Assembly: GCA_016785225.1 (NCBI GenBank)
Contig: JAFBJZ010000384.1
Location: 62,001 to 126,000, forward strand
Source of the DNA: Psettodes erumei
Lineage: Eukaryota; Chordata; Actinopteri; Pleuronectiformes; Psettodidae
Length of the DNA stretch: 64,000 nt
Direction: 5' to 3'
A program made the translations under genes and the position numbers. This document shows, piece after piece, positions 39,502 through 50,715 of the stretch. Each line of letters begins with the position of its first letter. Positions within the stretch are counted from its first letter, which is position 1. Under the pieces are notes generated by a model. That model had not been told where the DNA came from, ran no database searches, and was given only the letters and a program-made list of their open reading frames with translations.

Positions 39502-40376
39502 CTAAAGGATTTTCTGACTGTCAGCTCTGATCTCTAATCAAAAATGAACTGTAGATCAAGAGCAGGGACAGTGGTCCACACCCCCCACCTCCCCCACCCT
39601 TTGCCAGGGATCCTGTAATCACGGGGCTCTTGGCGAGTAAGAGGCCAACAAGCCTTTGAATGACAAATGACTGTACCTGTAATGCATCAGCCATCTCAAC
39701 TTTGAAGAGCCATTTTCTGGCAGAGGGGATATTACAGGTAGGAAATCAGGTCACCACCACCATCATCACCTCTACAATCATTATGTCCCATCTCATCCTC
39801 TAGCGTACTCCAAAATGTGTCTTTTTATACAATTATTTTCATTTGCTGTCTGTGGCCCCAGAAAGTAAAACTTCCAACAATATGTCATAGTAATTTACGC
39901 CATGTGGTGCACTTTGACTTGCCCTATACTCTCACAAAAATTTTAAGCGCACATACACACACACACACGCACAGACACACACACTCTCTCTAGGTGGTGC
40001 AGTGTCGACACACAGGTCAGCCATTCTGGCACAGGCCTGCCTGTCAAGTGTTGCTACTTGTGCCGAGCTCTGCTAATGGACTGCTAATAGAAGTGAATGT
40101 TGCACTGTGAAGCTCCCCTGTAGTTGAGTGTGTCACACAGGGTGATTAATGACACACTCTCCTTTCCTCCCCTGTCCGTCCCTGTCCTCACTCCATATCT
40201 CGCTTTCTCTCCCTACTTCTACCTTTGGCTCTCTCACGTCTCCTCTCCACTCCACTCAACTCCTCCTCACCACTAATCTTTCAGTCCCATTTGCTTCTTT
40301 TGTGTCCTTGTGATCACCCCTCTTCCCACTCTTACTATTACACCCCTTTTCCTGACTTTTTGTTTTTCCTCTCCAG

Positions 40377-40600
40377 AAGGCAAGGAGATCATAGCACACA
40401 GGAATCTGAAATCATTATTATACTCCCCCCAAAAGGTCAAGTTTACTTGCAGAACTCACATCACAAATGCCTGCAATATGAGGGCAACAAATACAAATGA
40501 CAAGGACGCCTCCAACATAAATGTTTACGCTTTCATTTCTGGGACGGTCGTCCTTCTACTGTGTTGGTCAAAGAGCATAAATTTGCAGAATAACCCCTGA
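40377..40600 (+). CDS. Candidate terminal exon with a membrane-like segment, antisense to the long intron
   Basis: An unusually long pyrimidine-rich tract (about 40150-40372) ends in TTTTTCCTCTCCAG, a strong acceptor-like sequence. From 40377 a phase-1 frame is open for about 74 codons to a TGA at 40598-40600. Its last third holds a hydrophobic stretch NVYAFISGTVVLLLCW followed by a short polar tail, and there are three cysteines before it. AATAAA-like hexamers occur at about 40950-40970, some 350 bases downstream. No upstream exon was found and the protein is not recognised. The whole could be a chance frame beside low-complexity DNA. It would be a nested gene on the opposite strand of the putative intron. 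Confidence 0.18.
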
Positions 40601-43600
40601 ATCTGCTGGGGTCAATCACTCATATCTGTTGCAGCAGGGCATCAAAACATCAGGAGCTTTGTTGACAGCTACTGCATTGTTACTGGGAATCTGGGAGTTT
40701 TAACAACCTGCGAAGGAGTTTACGCTCTGTTGTTATACACAAGTTAAACATGATGGGCTCTGGGGACAAGTCTGACTAAATACCTTTTATATTTGACTGA
40801 CTGACTTTATGCAAAATGTTTTAAATTAATTCAGGTATAACGGAAGGATTTAGAATTTCTCCACCAGAGCTACATCCTGACAGGGAGGAGAGTGCGCTGA
40901 AATAGCATCAAGACGACCATGGAGAGAGATACCTGGACAGAGAATTTAAATTAATAAAATTAGAATAAAAATAGGTGGTTGCACAAGAGGAATTCTGAGT
41001 TCAGCCTATCTGAAATCCTGGCTACAATGACAGTGACAGAATCTGCTTCCACCAGCACAGCAGACAACCGCACCATACGACTGCACAACTGCTCCCAGCC
41101 CCAAAATAGCGCGGTATGTATTTTTTTTCCGCTTTTAATAACAATAGTATATGACATCAAGTGGAGCAGGGGAAGCAAGCTCAGCAGCCACTTTTCACAG
41201 TAATTATCACTTACTACCACGCTCCGTCTGTGGCCCAGCTAGCAACCGGCATGCACCTCTGATCCCGCTCAGCACTTTCAGACCTGTACGCACTGTTTAC
41301 TTTGCCCTCCTCCCTCACCTGCACGTATAGGGGAGAGTCTCACTGAATCTTAATTTCCTTCAATTGCATAAAACTGCTAGACTGTAAGTGTGTCGTGCTG
41401 CCGGCACATGGCCATATGCTGGCAAAAGGCTATCATCAAGTATTGCTCCTTACACACAATTTGCTCATTGTGCATTTAGGTCCTGTTTATAGAATGACCG
41501 CAGTGGTCGTAAAATTAGCGGCCCCCCAAGGAGCCAGTTCTCAGGCCACGGGGAAACCCGTTAGAATAATAATGGCAGAAATAAAATTTACGTTTACCTG
41601 CACCCTTAAAACAGCGCTCAGATCAGTCTGAAAGGGAGTTGCATGTGCCGGAAAATGGCAACATCTCACTGCGCACTGAGTGACGATATTACAGAAACCA
41701 AAAACATTAAAAGATCCTTTAACTTTTCCCTCCGTCAACAATCCCCAGTGGACACATCATCAGAAAGTGCATGGAGAGGTGGCAGGAGACGGAAACATGG
41801 TGTGGCAGCAGGAGAGACCTAAGAGCAGCACTGTGGAAAAACTGAACTAATCCCAGGAAAGCCAGCACCCATGGGCTGGACTGAATAAAGTAACCACTGC
41901 TTAACACAGAAAATACACTAGAACATCAGTTTTAACCTACATAATTCTTCAGCTGTGACAATAAAAAGAAATCAATAAAGAAAATGACTTCCTATCATCA
42001 CACATTTAACATACAAAACCTTTGAATTCTTCTCCTATTACTGAAGAGTATTTCTACGGTATAATCCATGTCTCAATTTGCTGAAGGTTTAGAAATCTTC
42101 CTCCAGACCCAACTCTACTTTCCCCCTGAAGCAGATTTAATATGTGAAATCAATAAAGAAAGTGTAGCTCTCTACTTGATTCACTGGTCAGTCTGGTTTC
42201 ATGGATAACAAATCACAATATTTCAGTTCCAACCATTAGAACTAAAAGCTTTTTTTTTTTTTTACTTCTTCTTCTTCCCCCCAGAAAGGAAAAGCGTTGC
42301 AAACATCTCTTGCAATTTTTTCTCCACATACTACCCTTTAAGAGAAATTATTCCATGTATTGCCATAACAACTTGACATCCTCCCATCAACTTTGTTAGA
42401 AGAACATGCACACAAACACAGAAGCTGCACATACTGTACAGCTCTGCTGCTGCTCTGGAAACACCAGAAGCACATCTGTTCCTGCACTGAGGGTTTCCAA
42501 TCAAGCTACTGTCACAAGAGCTCTCAGCCACCTTTCTGGCAGCTCCCAGTTTATATCTGTCTCAACCTGTCTCCTTTGTTGGGAGAGTTCAGCAGGTTAA
42601 TGAGCACTCGCATTGCCCCATTGCTCACTTCCATGTGTCTTGGACGAGATGAGAGCAAGTCCTCGCAAAACGGCAAAGTCAAAAAGTAAAAATAAACTGC
42701 AGTATCCAGACGAAATGGATATACTAATATTGAAAATATGCTCAAATGACTCCAAAACAAAATATGAAGGAGGAGGGGGCAGTGTTATGAGGAGTCGCCT
42801 GGGTAAGTGAACCACTTTAATCACCAGTAGTTTTACACTGAAGAAGTGACTCTCCGGCACATTTGGAAATGTGTAAAGCTCATCAGTGCCCAAAAATAGC
42901 GAGGCCCATTAATTAGCCTCAAACAATGTTCTCCTGGTGTATCGACTTCTTAATGGACAGAGAAGGACCTTGTTCGTATTCCCATCTAGTCAATGACAGA
43001 GGGGCTCTCTTGGGTTTTGGAATGGGTATTATGTCATCTCACCCTGCCCTTCAGAAACCGGACCTGTGCTGTTTTTCCTTCTTCCTCTCCCTCTCTTTTG
43101 CTCATTAACTATGTAGGAGAGAGATGAAGGTCTGGAGTGGCTAGATAAGGTTGCTCACGGACCCTCATCTCTGTCGGGGCTATGTGCTCGGATCGCCAAA
43201 TTTAAGAGTGTGTCTCTCTTGCATGAGCAGCAAAGCCTTAACCTTCCAAACGAAAAAAAAAAAACATATTAGGCCATTGAAAAAAATCTACCTTTGGTCT
43301 GCCTTCTGCAACACAAAATATCTGCTCATTTCTCCCCCATCTCATATTATTCAGCCACATTTCATTCCAAAAAGAGCAGGCAGACCACCTACCTTAACTC
43401 CAGAAGCATACACACATACACACACATACAAACACTTGGCATCTGACACACACTGTGAACATCCACCCTCACACAGATGGGATCCTCCTAGCTCCCTTTG
43501 TTTGACAGACAATCCCACTCAGGAGAGAGCAGATTAAGTAAATGGCTTCAGGTGCCGTGGCATTATCTCAGCACTTCCCATAACTGACGGCAGCCACGGT

Positions 43601-44839
43601 TTACACAACACATCTTTCAACAGTCGACTCCACTCTGAAGGGAAAGGGCTGAGAACACGCTGAAGGTTTTAAAATGTGCTTACCGACTGAAGCGAAACAG
43701 AAATGACACATTCAAACTGATTATACGAGAGGTGTTCCACTGAAAAATGAAAAGTGCCAAATCCTAAACTTCACCACTTCATATTTCAAAAATATACAGG
43801 TTATTCAAATGCAAAGGTCAAGACCATTAAACCTATGGCTTCACTGAAATTTGATACCATACCTCATTAGAGGATGTACTTATTTCTGGGAAAAAAGGGG
43901 CTTTGCGTGTTAGAATTATACTGTTCGTATGTTTGGCAAATCAAAACTGACCGGATAATGAATCATTTTGGGCATTCTCTAAACATGCAGGGGATGGTGA
44001 AGGATTAAGTGAACAAATGAAAATTCAACCTCTCATCTCAGAAAACCTGTCTCAGAATGAGAATTGGTGAAACTGAAATAAAATATGACCAAGAATCTGA
44101 AATTAAATTAATGTGGTTAATAAAAATCACAGCAAATTATGTTCAAACATGTCATATTTACACTTCTGCAGTTTCACCGTGACTTCAGTGCACTGACAAT
44201 CTTTATGGATCAGTTTAGGGAAATAAAAAACAGCAGCCTGAATGTGGGTTCAATTTCATTTTGATGTTATCTCAGAAGCTCTGTTTGGAGCACAGCAGCA
44301 CTTTTCCTTGATTTCCTTCTTCAGAGAAAGAGATGTGATGAGGTGGCTGTTGATGTTTTGCAAAATGCCAGTTGTTGTTTACACGACTGAAATGAGCAAA
44401 CCTTCCTTTTTTGTTGAATGAAACGGTGGCAATTTTGTTGCCCCCTATTTTTTTCTGTGTATTCAAATGCCTTCACCTCTCAGCCCAATCTTAAATCCTA
44501 AACATTATCTCCCAAAATAGGTGAATGAACTCATAGTTCGTCATACATCCATTTCATTTAACCCACATTACTCGGGGAGCGTATTAGCCTGCTTTGGGCC
44601 TACTTACTTTGATACAGTCTACAGCCAGTCTCTGTATTTGTTCTTTAATGCTTAACTGCTTAAGTAGGGGTCCAAAAGGGTGGATAAACTCCCATTTATC
44701 AGTTTACGATTGTGAGCAATCTGAGCTCAGGGAGTTCCTCTCCACTACGACCCTGACATAGCTGTACGGGAGTTTGAAGAACTTTTTTTTTTTTACAAAG
44801 TGTAAAGCCAAGTTCACAGGTCAGGAATAGAAGTTTTAC
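40601..44839. other. Non-coding stretch just downstream of exon 1
   Basis: No exon or identifiable transposable element was seen. It contains a T run (42249-42263), an A run near 43254 and a 16-bp direct repeat, GAAATCAATAAAGAAA, at 41968 and 42146. Confidence 0.5.
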
Positions 44840-44957
44840 CTTGAGCAGCTCCGCTATCCACCAGGAGAAAGAGCAAAAGCCAGGACACGGTCAGCATCTC
44901 GGGAGAGGATCTCGGCAGTCTTCCTCCTTCTCTGTCAGTCTGTGCGCCGTACCCCAT
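44840..44957 (-). CDS. First coding exon, signal peptide of an unnamed secreted or membrane protein
   Basis: Read on the minus strand, an open frame runs from an ATG at 44957-44955 to a splice donor after 44840 (CAAG then GTAAAAC). A second in-frame ATG at 44897-44895 starts the peptide MLTVSWLLLFLLVDSGAAQ, a short signal peptide with a hydrophobic core WLLLFLLV and small residues (S, G, A, A) suited to signal peptidase near its end. The exon ends one base into a codon (phase 1), as is usual before Ig, EGF or similar extracellular modules. An in-frame TGA at 44969-44967 bounds the frame upstream. Both ATGs have a purine at -3; the first also has G at +4. The donor is acceptable but has A rather than G at +5. 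Without splicing the frame stops about nine codons further on. It lies at the edge of the only CpG island here. The second exon is not visible, so the gene is not named. UNC5, CADM, KIRREL and nectin families have this exon pattern, but the peptide alone cannot choose among them. Confidence 0.62.
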
Positions 44958-45421
44958 GATGAGGAGTCAAACTCCGCTCTGAGGCAAGTCCGAGTCACTG
45001 AGAAATTGCGCTCAAACACGCTCGTTGTTTGGTGCGCCGCAGCCAAAAATGTTCACCCCCTCGCGAATCCCGAGCGCAAGAGATAGCTTAGCGAGAAATA
45101 TATCCAGACCTGTGTTTTTAGTGTTTTCAAACATACGGAGTGTGACAGTTCAGGGAACGAGAGGCGGTTGCATCGCCCTCCGCAAGGGAAGATGTTGCAT
45201 TAAAATCTGTTTCCGTCCGTGTTTCCCCCGGAAGGTTCGCTTGGTTTATCTAGAAGTGCGGATCGATATCTCGATGTCAAATTCATGCTCCGGTCAATCC
45301 CACGCCAAAACCCAAAGTGCTCCGGTGAGTCCCTCTCTTTGGCACCATCCACGCGTGCAGGCGAGCGTGTGCTTGTGAGCTGTGCGAGCGTGCGCCGCGC
45401 CACTGACGGTGACTGGAGTGA

Positions 45422-45452
45422 GGGTGGAGAGGGTGGAGGGGGCGGAGGGGGG
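45422..45452 (+). promoter_or_regulatory. G-quadruplex motif and GC box in the promoter island
   Basis: Four or more runs of at least three G are separated by loops of 4 to 6 bases (GGG-TGGAGA-GGG-TGGA-GGGGG-CGGA-GGGGGG). The run includes a GGGCGG core of the Sp1/KLF type. It lies about 470-500 bases upstream of the minus-strand start codon. Function is inferred only from motif and position. Confidence 0.45.
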
Positions 45453-45489
45453 CAAGGAGCCGTCTCTGCGGGCTACCTTGCTTCTTCAG

Positions 45490-45494
45490 CCAAT
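45490..45494 (+). promoter_or_regulatory. CCAAT box in the promoter island
   Basis: A CCAAT pentamer in the context CAGCCAATCC lies about 40 bases from the GC-rich G-quadruplex run. NF-Y sites of this kind act in either orientation and are common in CpG-island promoters. A pentamer alone is weak evidence. Confidence 0.3.
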
Positions 45495-45654
45495 CCAAGT
45501 GCTCCGGAAAGTGGTGGCGCTGTATCAAAACCTGGCCCGGACAGCAGCAAGGAATGGATGTCGTTTTACCTCTCGCATGATTAATGGAAGCCTTGGCTTC
45601 AGTGTACATGACAATCATTGAAGTCAGTGATGCTTCTAAAGTAGCCTGAAATTA

Positions 45655-45656
<2 letters not shown>

Positions 45657-45729
<73 letters not shown>
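45657..45729. repeat. Long (TG)n microsatellite beside the promoter island
   Basis: About 36 uninterrupted TG dinucleotides, the longest such tract in the window, starting roughly 70 bases outside the CpG island. Alternating purine-pyrimidine DNA of this kind can adopt Z-form. Confidence 0.97.
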
Positions 45730-45731
<2 letters not shown>

Positions 45732-46061
45732 CTTAAGTTTCAGAGTATGGTGATATGGAGGTTATTAACTGTTGCATCAGTGCAAAATGAGCATTTTAAC
45801 GTTGTATATGTTCTACATTTAAGTAGTGCAGTCCATTGGTTCATCAAATTATAAAAAATAAATAAATAAAAACACATTTATACCCTCATTAGGATCATAA
45901 ATCTGAGGGACATCAGCAAGTCAATGCAAGAGGAGGGAAGAAAAGGCTATGTTCTGATAGCCGACAAAATCTTTATCTGTCATTATTTTCTACTTTTTCT
46001 CTAAGATTTGATATTTAATTCTTCTTCTTTGATAGTCATTTCAATAAGCACATCTCTTTCA

Positions 46062-46065
<4 letters not shown>

Positions 46066-46104
<39 letters not shown>

Positions 46105-46109
46105 GGGGG
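46066..46109. repeat. (GT)n microsatellite with a G run
   Basis: About 18 GT dinucleotides end in a run of eight G. Confidence 0.95.
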
Positions 46110-46206
46110 TACTGAAACTGTTAACACCGGCATCTGAAAAATGACAAGGAGCCCCAACTGCTTTTTTTTAAATCAGGAATCACAAGGCAAAGTATCTAGT
46201 ATCTGT

Positions 46207-46312
46207 AACTGCCAAATAAATGCAGTGAAGTAGAAAGTGAATTCCCATGGAAGTGTTGTGGAGTAGAATTATAAAGTAAAGCCATAAGTGGAAATACATT
46301 TTATCCAGTAAG
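46207..46312 (-). mobile_element. hAT-family MITE fragment
   Basis: The segment CTGCCAAATAAATGCAGTGA then TGTTGTGGAGTAGAATTATA then AAGTGGAAATACATTTTATC follows in order a very abundant percomorph hAT-type repeat that I remember as AAATAAATGTAGTGGAGTAA and GTAGTGGAGTAGAAGTATAA. Only one end region is present and it is degenerate. Confidence 0.6.
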
Positions 46313-46961
46313 GCACTGAACAAAATGTGCCTTATATTCCATCCACTGTGTATGGCAAACAGGTGCTTCCATTTTCTGGTCACTCAGTGTGTTTTCAGAA
46401 CATAAATTGTCATTAATTTAGCACAGGCACTGCAACAGGAAGGCATAATTTATCTGACTGGGCCCTGCACCCGCCCTTGTTTCAGCCACTCTAATTGTTA
46501 TTTAGAAGTAGTAATGGCATGTCACAAAACCTGATCAATAAAACTAACAGACATACTGTCAAACACATGCACAAATACACACACACACATAGGCACAAAC
46601 GACTTTTGCTTTGCAAGGGGAAATTTGTTTCAGTGATTCCGATAAAAGGCTGATGACTAATTACATATGCATGACAGATGTCTGGGCAATGCCCCCGACA
46701 CTATGTGATTAATGTGAAATATGAGCTTGACACTATCGCTGCACCAAAATGAAACGTGATAACTTTAAAATATGAATCTAATTTAAGAAGCATGGTATTC
46801 TCCTCCCCTGCATCCCCTTTTTTTAATGCACAGTGATGTCAATGGGCAGCTGTCATCTTGCTGGCATTTCAATTACATGTAGGATATGCAGGAAATTGCA
46901 TTTATTCTTGACTCAAACTCTTCCAGGATGGGAAAGACAGCTGGGCTTTGGGTCTTAAAGT

Positions 46962-46963
46962 AT

Positions 46964-47012
<49 letters not shown>
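46962..47012. repeat. Compound (TA)n-(TG)n microsatellite
   Basis: A short TATATATA run leads into about 20 GT dinucleotides. Confidence 0.95.
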
Positions 47013-47015
<3 letters not shown>

Positions 47016-48747
47016 AAATAGACATATTTATACATATATATTTAATACATACACAGCATGTGTTTGATGAGGTACAAGCTCCTTTTGCCATTTAACAGAA
47101 ATGCAGATTCAACAAGGTAAACGTTCCTTAGAGATGACTGGTCCTAGCTGACTCCATAGTGATGCATTCATGTCGCTATCAACACATTCCACATCATCCC
47201 ATAGGTGCACTGTTTGGTTGAGATACGAGTCCATGCACTGTGGGAGAATAAACTGAGGTCACTGTCATGTTCCTGAAACAATCTTGAAGTGACGTGTGCA
47301 TGTGAAATGGCATCTTATCTTGCTGCATGTATCCATTTGAAGATAAAGAGTGACTGTGAAGGCCACATCCTGACACTGTCACCAGTCTGTCATGTCAAAA
47401 AAGGAGAAAAAACAGGATTCCTCAGATCCCGCTTTATTTTTCTGCCCCTCGGCCATGCAGTGCTGTTGATGGCTCACATAGCCTTATTTTCTTGTTCTTT
47501 GCTGGAGTGGAAAGTGGTGTGGCCTTCTGCCGCTGCAGCCCATCCAAGGTTAAATGACGTGTGCTTTCTGAAATGTCCTTCTGTCATTTATTTGTGGCCT
47601 GTTAACTTGAACAAGTTTTGCCATTCTCCTCCAACATCTTTTATCAGCCTCTGAGCTGCAGATTCTGAAAACCAGAGCAAACAGCATGAGTTCTCAAAGC
47701 CATCATAATCCTTTCCATGGTTTCTGTCTTATTTTGCTGTGGATTGTTCAATAAAGCAAAAACATGGAGAAATAATGTTTTTTATTTTAACTATTTTCAG
47801 CAAATTATAGGCACTGGTATGAAATCTTTTAATTGATTCACCTCTCAGTGACATTAGACATTTTAAAAGAAGTTAAATTGAAATGGGGTTATGATACATG
47901 TTATTTAACAACACAATCACATGTAGCTGAACTCAGTTAAGTATGCTCTAAAGCTGCTAGGTCAAGGTTTCAAACGGTCTTCTTAATAACTGTCTCTCCT
48001 TCAACTGATTAGCACATTGTTTGGCAGCTACTGTATCTAGTCTGAAGGAGTTTCTGCACAGAATAAAAAAGAGAAAAAGGGAAAATATCCTCAGTTTTAA
48101 TGGAGAAGAGGAAAACATTTGTGTAACCTTAAACATTCATTGCTGCCCTGTGTAAGCTCTTCAGAAGGGATGTGGTATGTGCCAGGAGTGAAAAGCCTGG
48201 ATATCATGCAAATACTGAGGTGTTAGTGCCCCCTCCCCAGGTGGTAAACAAGCCCCTTTCAGCGAAAAACTCTCCTCACGTGCACACTTTTGTCAGGAAA
48301 GAAGCTTCATTTTACTTCCCCACATGTTCACTACGAGATGGATGTTTCAGTCTCACAGGAAACTTGACACTGTGGTGCATGACAGCCCCAAGAGGCCAAG
48401 CATGTCTGAGATGCTGCAAGTGGAGTGTCTGGACCAAATAACCACAGCAAGCTGAAAGTCACTTAAATAAAACGTCTTATCCATTTAAGCTTTCAGTTTA
48501 AGAGCAACTGAACCCCTGAACTTATCTGCATGCTTTATGCTTTATTTACGCATGACTCACTGTCTGAGTCACTTAGCTGTTTGCTTAAATGGAAAGAAAC
48601 CTTGGAAGATGGATACAGCGGGTGTGCATATTTTTTTTTATCTCTTCCAAAAAGAGAAGCCCCCTACTTTTTTCATCTAGGGCCAACTGTAAGTCAAAGG
48701 TGACACTTAGACCTACTTGATGGATTGGGGGAAAACGTTTAAAAACA

Positions 48748-49085
48748 AAACTATTTCAACAACTACTGGATATATTGGTATTAAACCCTCTGTCTTGCAC
48801 AGGTTGAATTGCAAGAACATTTGCCACCATCATCAAGTCTAAAGCTTTAATTGCAATTTCTTTGGTTTATCACCAGAATTCCTGCAAAATCATATTCTCA
48901 CGAGTCCCAGCTGTACTTTGTGTTTTTGCTCCTTCTCAAATGCTAGCATGTTTATCAAGAATGAAGATAATGTTAAATATTGTACCTGCTAAAAATTTAC
49001 CTACATGCTGACGTTTGCTCAAAATGCCATCGTGCTGAGGAACAGCCTCACAGAGCCGCCAGCATGTCTGTAGACTTTTGGACTT
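48748..49085 (+). mobile_element. Teleost interspersed repeat, degenerate DNA-element copy 2
   Basis: Same family and orientation as 2936-3314. It begins with the block CTATTTCAACAACTACTGGA, passes through CACCATCATCAAGTCTAAAG and CCCAGCTGTACTTTGTGTTT, and ends CTCACAGAGCCGCCAGCATG. It is shorter than the first copy in its second half, consistent with an internal deletion. No protein is encoded. Confidence 0.65.
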
Positions 49086-50715
49086 CTTACCATATAGCCT
49101 GCACTTTATCCTCTGTCAAGGGATGATTCTCAGCATAGCACATGTCAGACATTCCATATTCGTGCTGAGTGCTCACTGGACCTCTGTCTCTCTCGTCAGG
49201 CTGTTGATCAATTAGACAGAGTGACAGGCAGTCGCACAGATTGATAGGCCGACAAACAAACAGAGAGATATGCAGGCTGACTGATGATAATGCAGAGGCA
49301 ATGTAACGCAGTTTCTATGTGTGACCCACTCCCCAACTCCAATTGCAACCCCCCACCCCCATTCCCATCAGCACACACATACACACAAATAGGCTTCAGC
49401 TTCTTTCTAATTTTAAAGATAAACATCTCTGAGTGAAAATGGAATTGGAAATTAATCACAGCTATAAATTAAGTCACCTTTAGGGGTATCCTTCTTCCTC
49501 ATCAGCAGAGTTACAGGTAGATAGGTGGGAATTACTCCATGTGCAGAGCTGCAGGATGGAGAGGAATCCGAATGATGACAAATGGCATAATATGATTTGC
49601 ACACAAAGCAGTGGTTTGGGGCTGATCCTTTTTTTTATACAACTGTGAGCCACAGAGAGACAGTGAATGGTGGTGACGGCAGTATGTGCCACACAATAAA
49701 GCTGCTTTCCGTCGCTTTGGGCACATTTTACTGCTGCTCTTGATATCAGTATTAAAAGTGATTTGCAGCGCCGTATGTGGCAAGGAATCAAAACTTAATT
49801 TAGGCAGATAAAGATGCCATTTGGGAGGGAGATAAAGTGCTGCATCATGGGAGATGTGTTCCCCAGCCTGCTCTCAGCTCCTCACCCTTACAGCGCCCTC
49901 AGATTTACTAGCTCTTTTTTCCTGCTCCATAAAACAGCAAATCTGCTCGCCAGGCGACACAGGCAAATGTTAATGGATTCATTTGTCAAGAACCTTCCAC
50001 TTATTTACAGTCCTCTTCCATTACCGTTGCTCCTCCTGTAAGAGAAGAACCCAGTGGCCAAAGTCAAAATATCGATTCGCCTGTCTGTCACGACTGTGAG
50101 TCATCCTGTAAAACACACCAAGCAAAAGACACTGCTGCCACCAGGGGTGTGTTTCAACATGACACTTACACAATCAGTGTGCAAGCTTTTTTTGTGCATG
50201 TGTGTGCCTCCAATTGCTGCAGTATTATAATATAAGATGGCTAAAATAAGAAATTCATTACATATAAATATTTTTAAGTAAGTAAGATATGTTGAATTGG
50301 ATTATGATTTCCATTATCTGCAAGTGATTTGATGAAAGTACCTTAGTGGTGATTGTCGCAGCACTGAAATTTGTTTTCATTTTCATTTTTTGTACCACGC
50401 AGACTTTTTTCCAGAGAATTTGCCGGCTTTACACAACCACTGAACATGACAAAAAGGGAGAATGTTTCATTTATTCATTCTTTTTTGTTTCAGATAGCAC
50501 TCAGAGTGAAGCATGGGGCTTTAAATATTTTACATAGGGCATATTTTACTGAGAGAATGGTTTGGACAAAACTGGAAATTAAATGCAATACACCCAAACA
50601 TCTGAATGGCAGTTCTCAAAACATTTTCAACTGATTCTAAATTTCTTCTTGTCCTCCATAAGAGCAGCCTGATGAAGGTTCATTATTTCTGTTTGTACTT
50701 GCCACATATACAGTG

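Larger units (their letters stand above)
31881..40150. other. Non-coding intron-like stretch
   Basis: Short simple repeats, homopolymer runs and the two G-quadruplex motifs, otherwise ordinary AT-rich DNA with no recognisable exon or full transposable element. CAGTGGTGGATGGGTACTTA at 32193-32212 recalls the end of a fish hAT family but does not extend. Confidence 0.5.
1..44839 (-). other. Putative long first intron, continuing beyond the window
   Basis: Everything downstream of the exon 1 donor on the minus strand lacks a recognisable next exon. The minus-strand open frames seen here are short and low in complexity, and none resembles an Ig, TSP, cadherin or other extracellular domain. If exon 1 is real, its first intron is at least 44.8 kb. 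Such introns occur in neuronal adhesion and guidance receptor genes. A small exon could have been missed. Confidence 0.5.
44860..45590 (-). promoter_or_regulatory. CpG-island promoter and 5' UTR of the signal-peptide gene
   Basis: CpG dinucleotides are dense here and rare in the rest of the window. Examples are the clusters around 45020-45085, 45225-45305 and 45345-45415. The island overlaps the start of the minus-strand coding exon and extends about 630 bases upstream of it. It contains a GC-rich run with GGGCGG (within 45437-45447), a CCAAT box at 45490-45494 and no clear TATA box, which fits a broad vertebrate CpG-island promoter. The transcription start cannot be placed by eye. A minus-strand sequence AAGCAAG/GTAGCC near 45470-45480 could be a donor of a non-coding upstream exon, but this is weak. 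Confidence 0.6.
45591..50715. other. Non-coding DNA upstream of the promoter
   Basis: Three long TG microsatellites, a hAT fragment and a mid-size repeat copy lie here. Remaining open frames, such as 47289-47654 (121 codons, plus), have no domain-like features. Confidence 0.5.

Noticed and set aside
41968..42161. 16-bp direct repeat GAAATCAATAAAGAAA spaced 178 bases apart
   Set aside because: A/T-rich and short; could be chance, and no element ends or duplicated flanks were seen between the copies.
45219..45618. Open frames on both strands inside the CpG island (up to 121 codons)
   Set aside because: GC-rich DNA has few stop codons, so long frames are expected here; none begins with a signal or continues to a plausible splice site, unlike the minus-strand frame at 44957.
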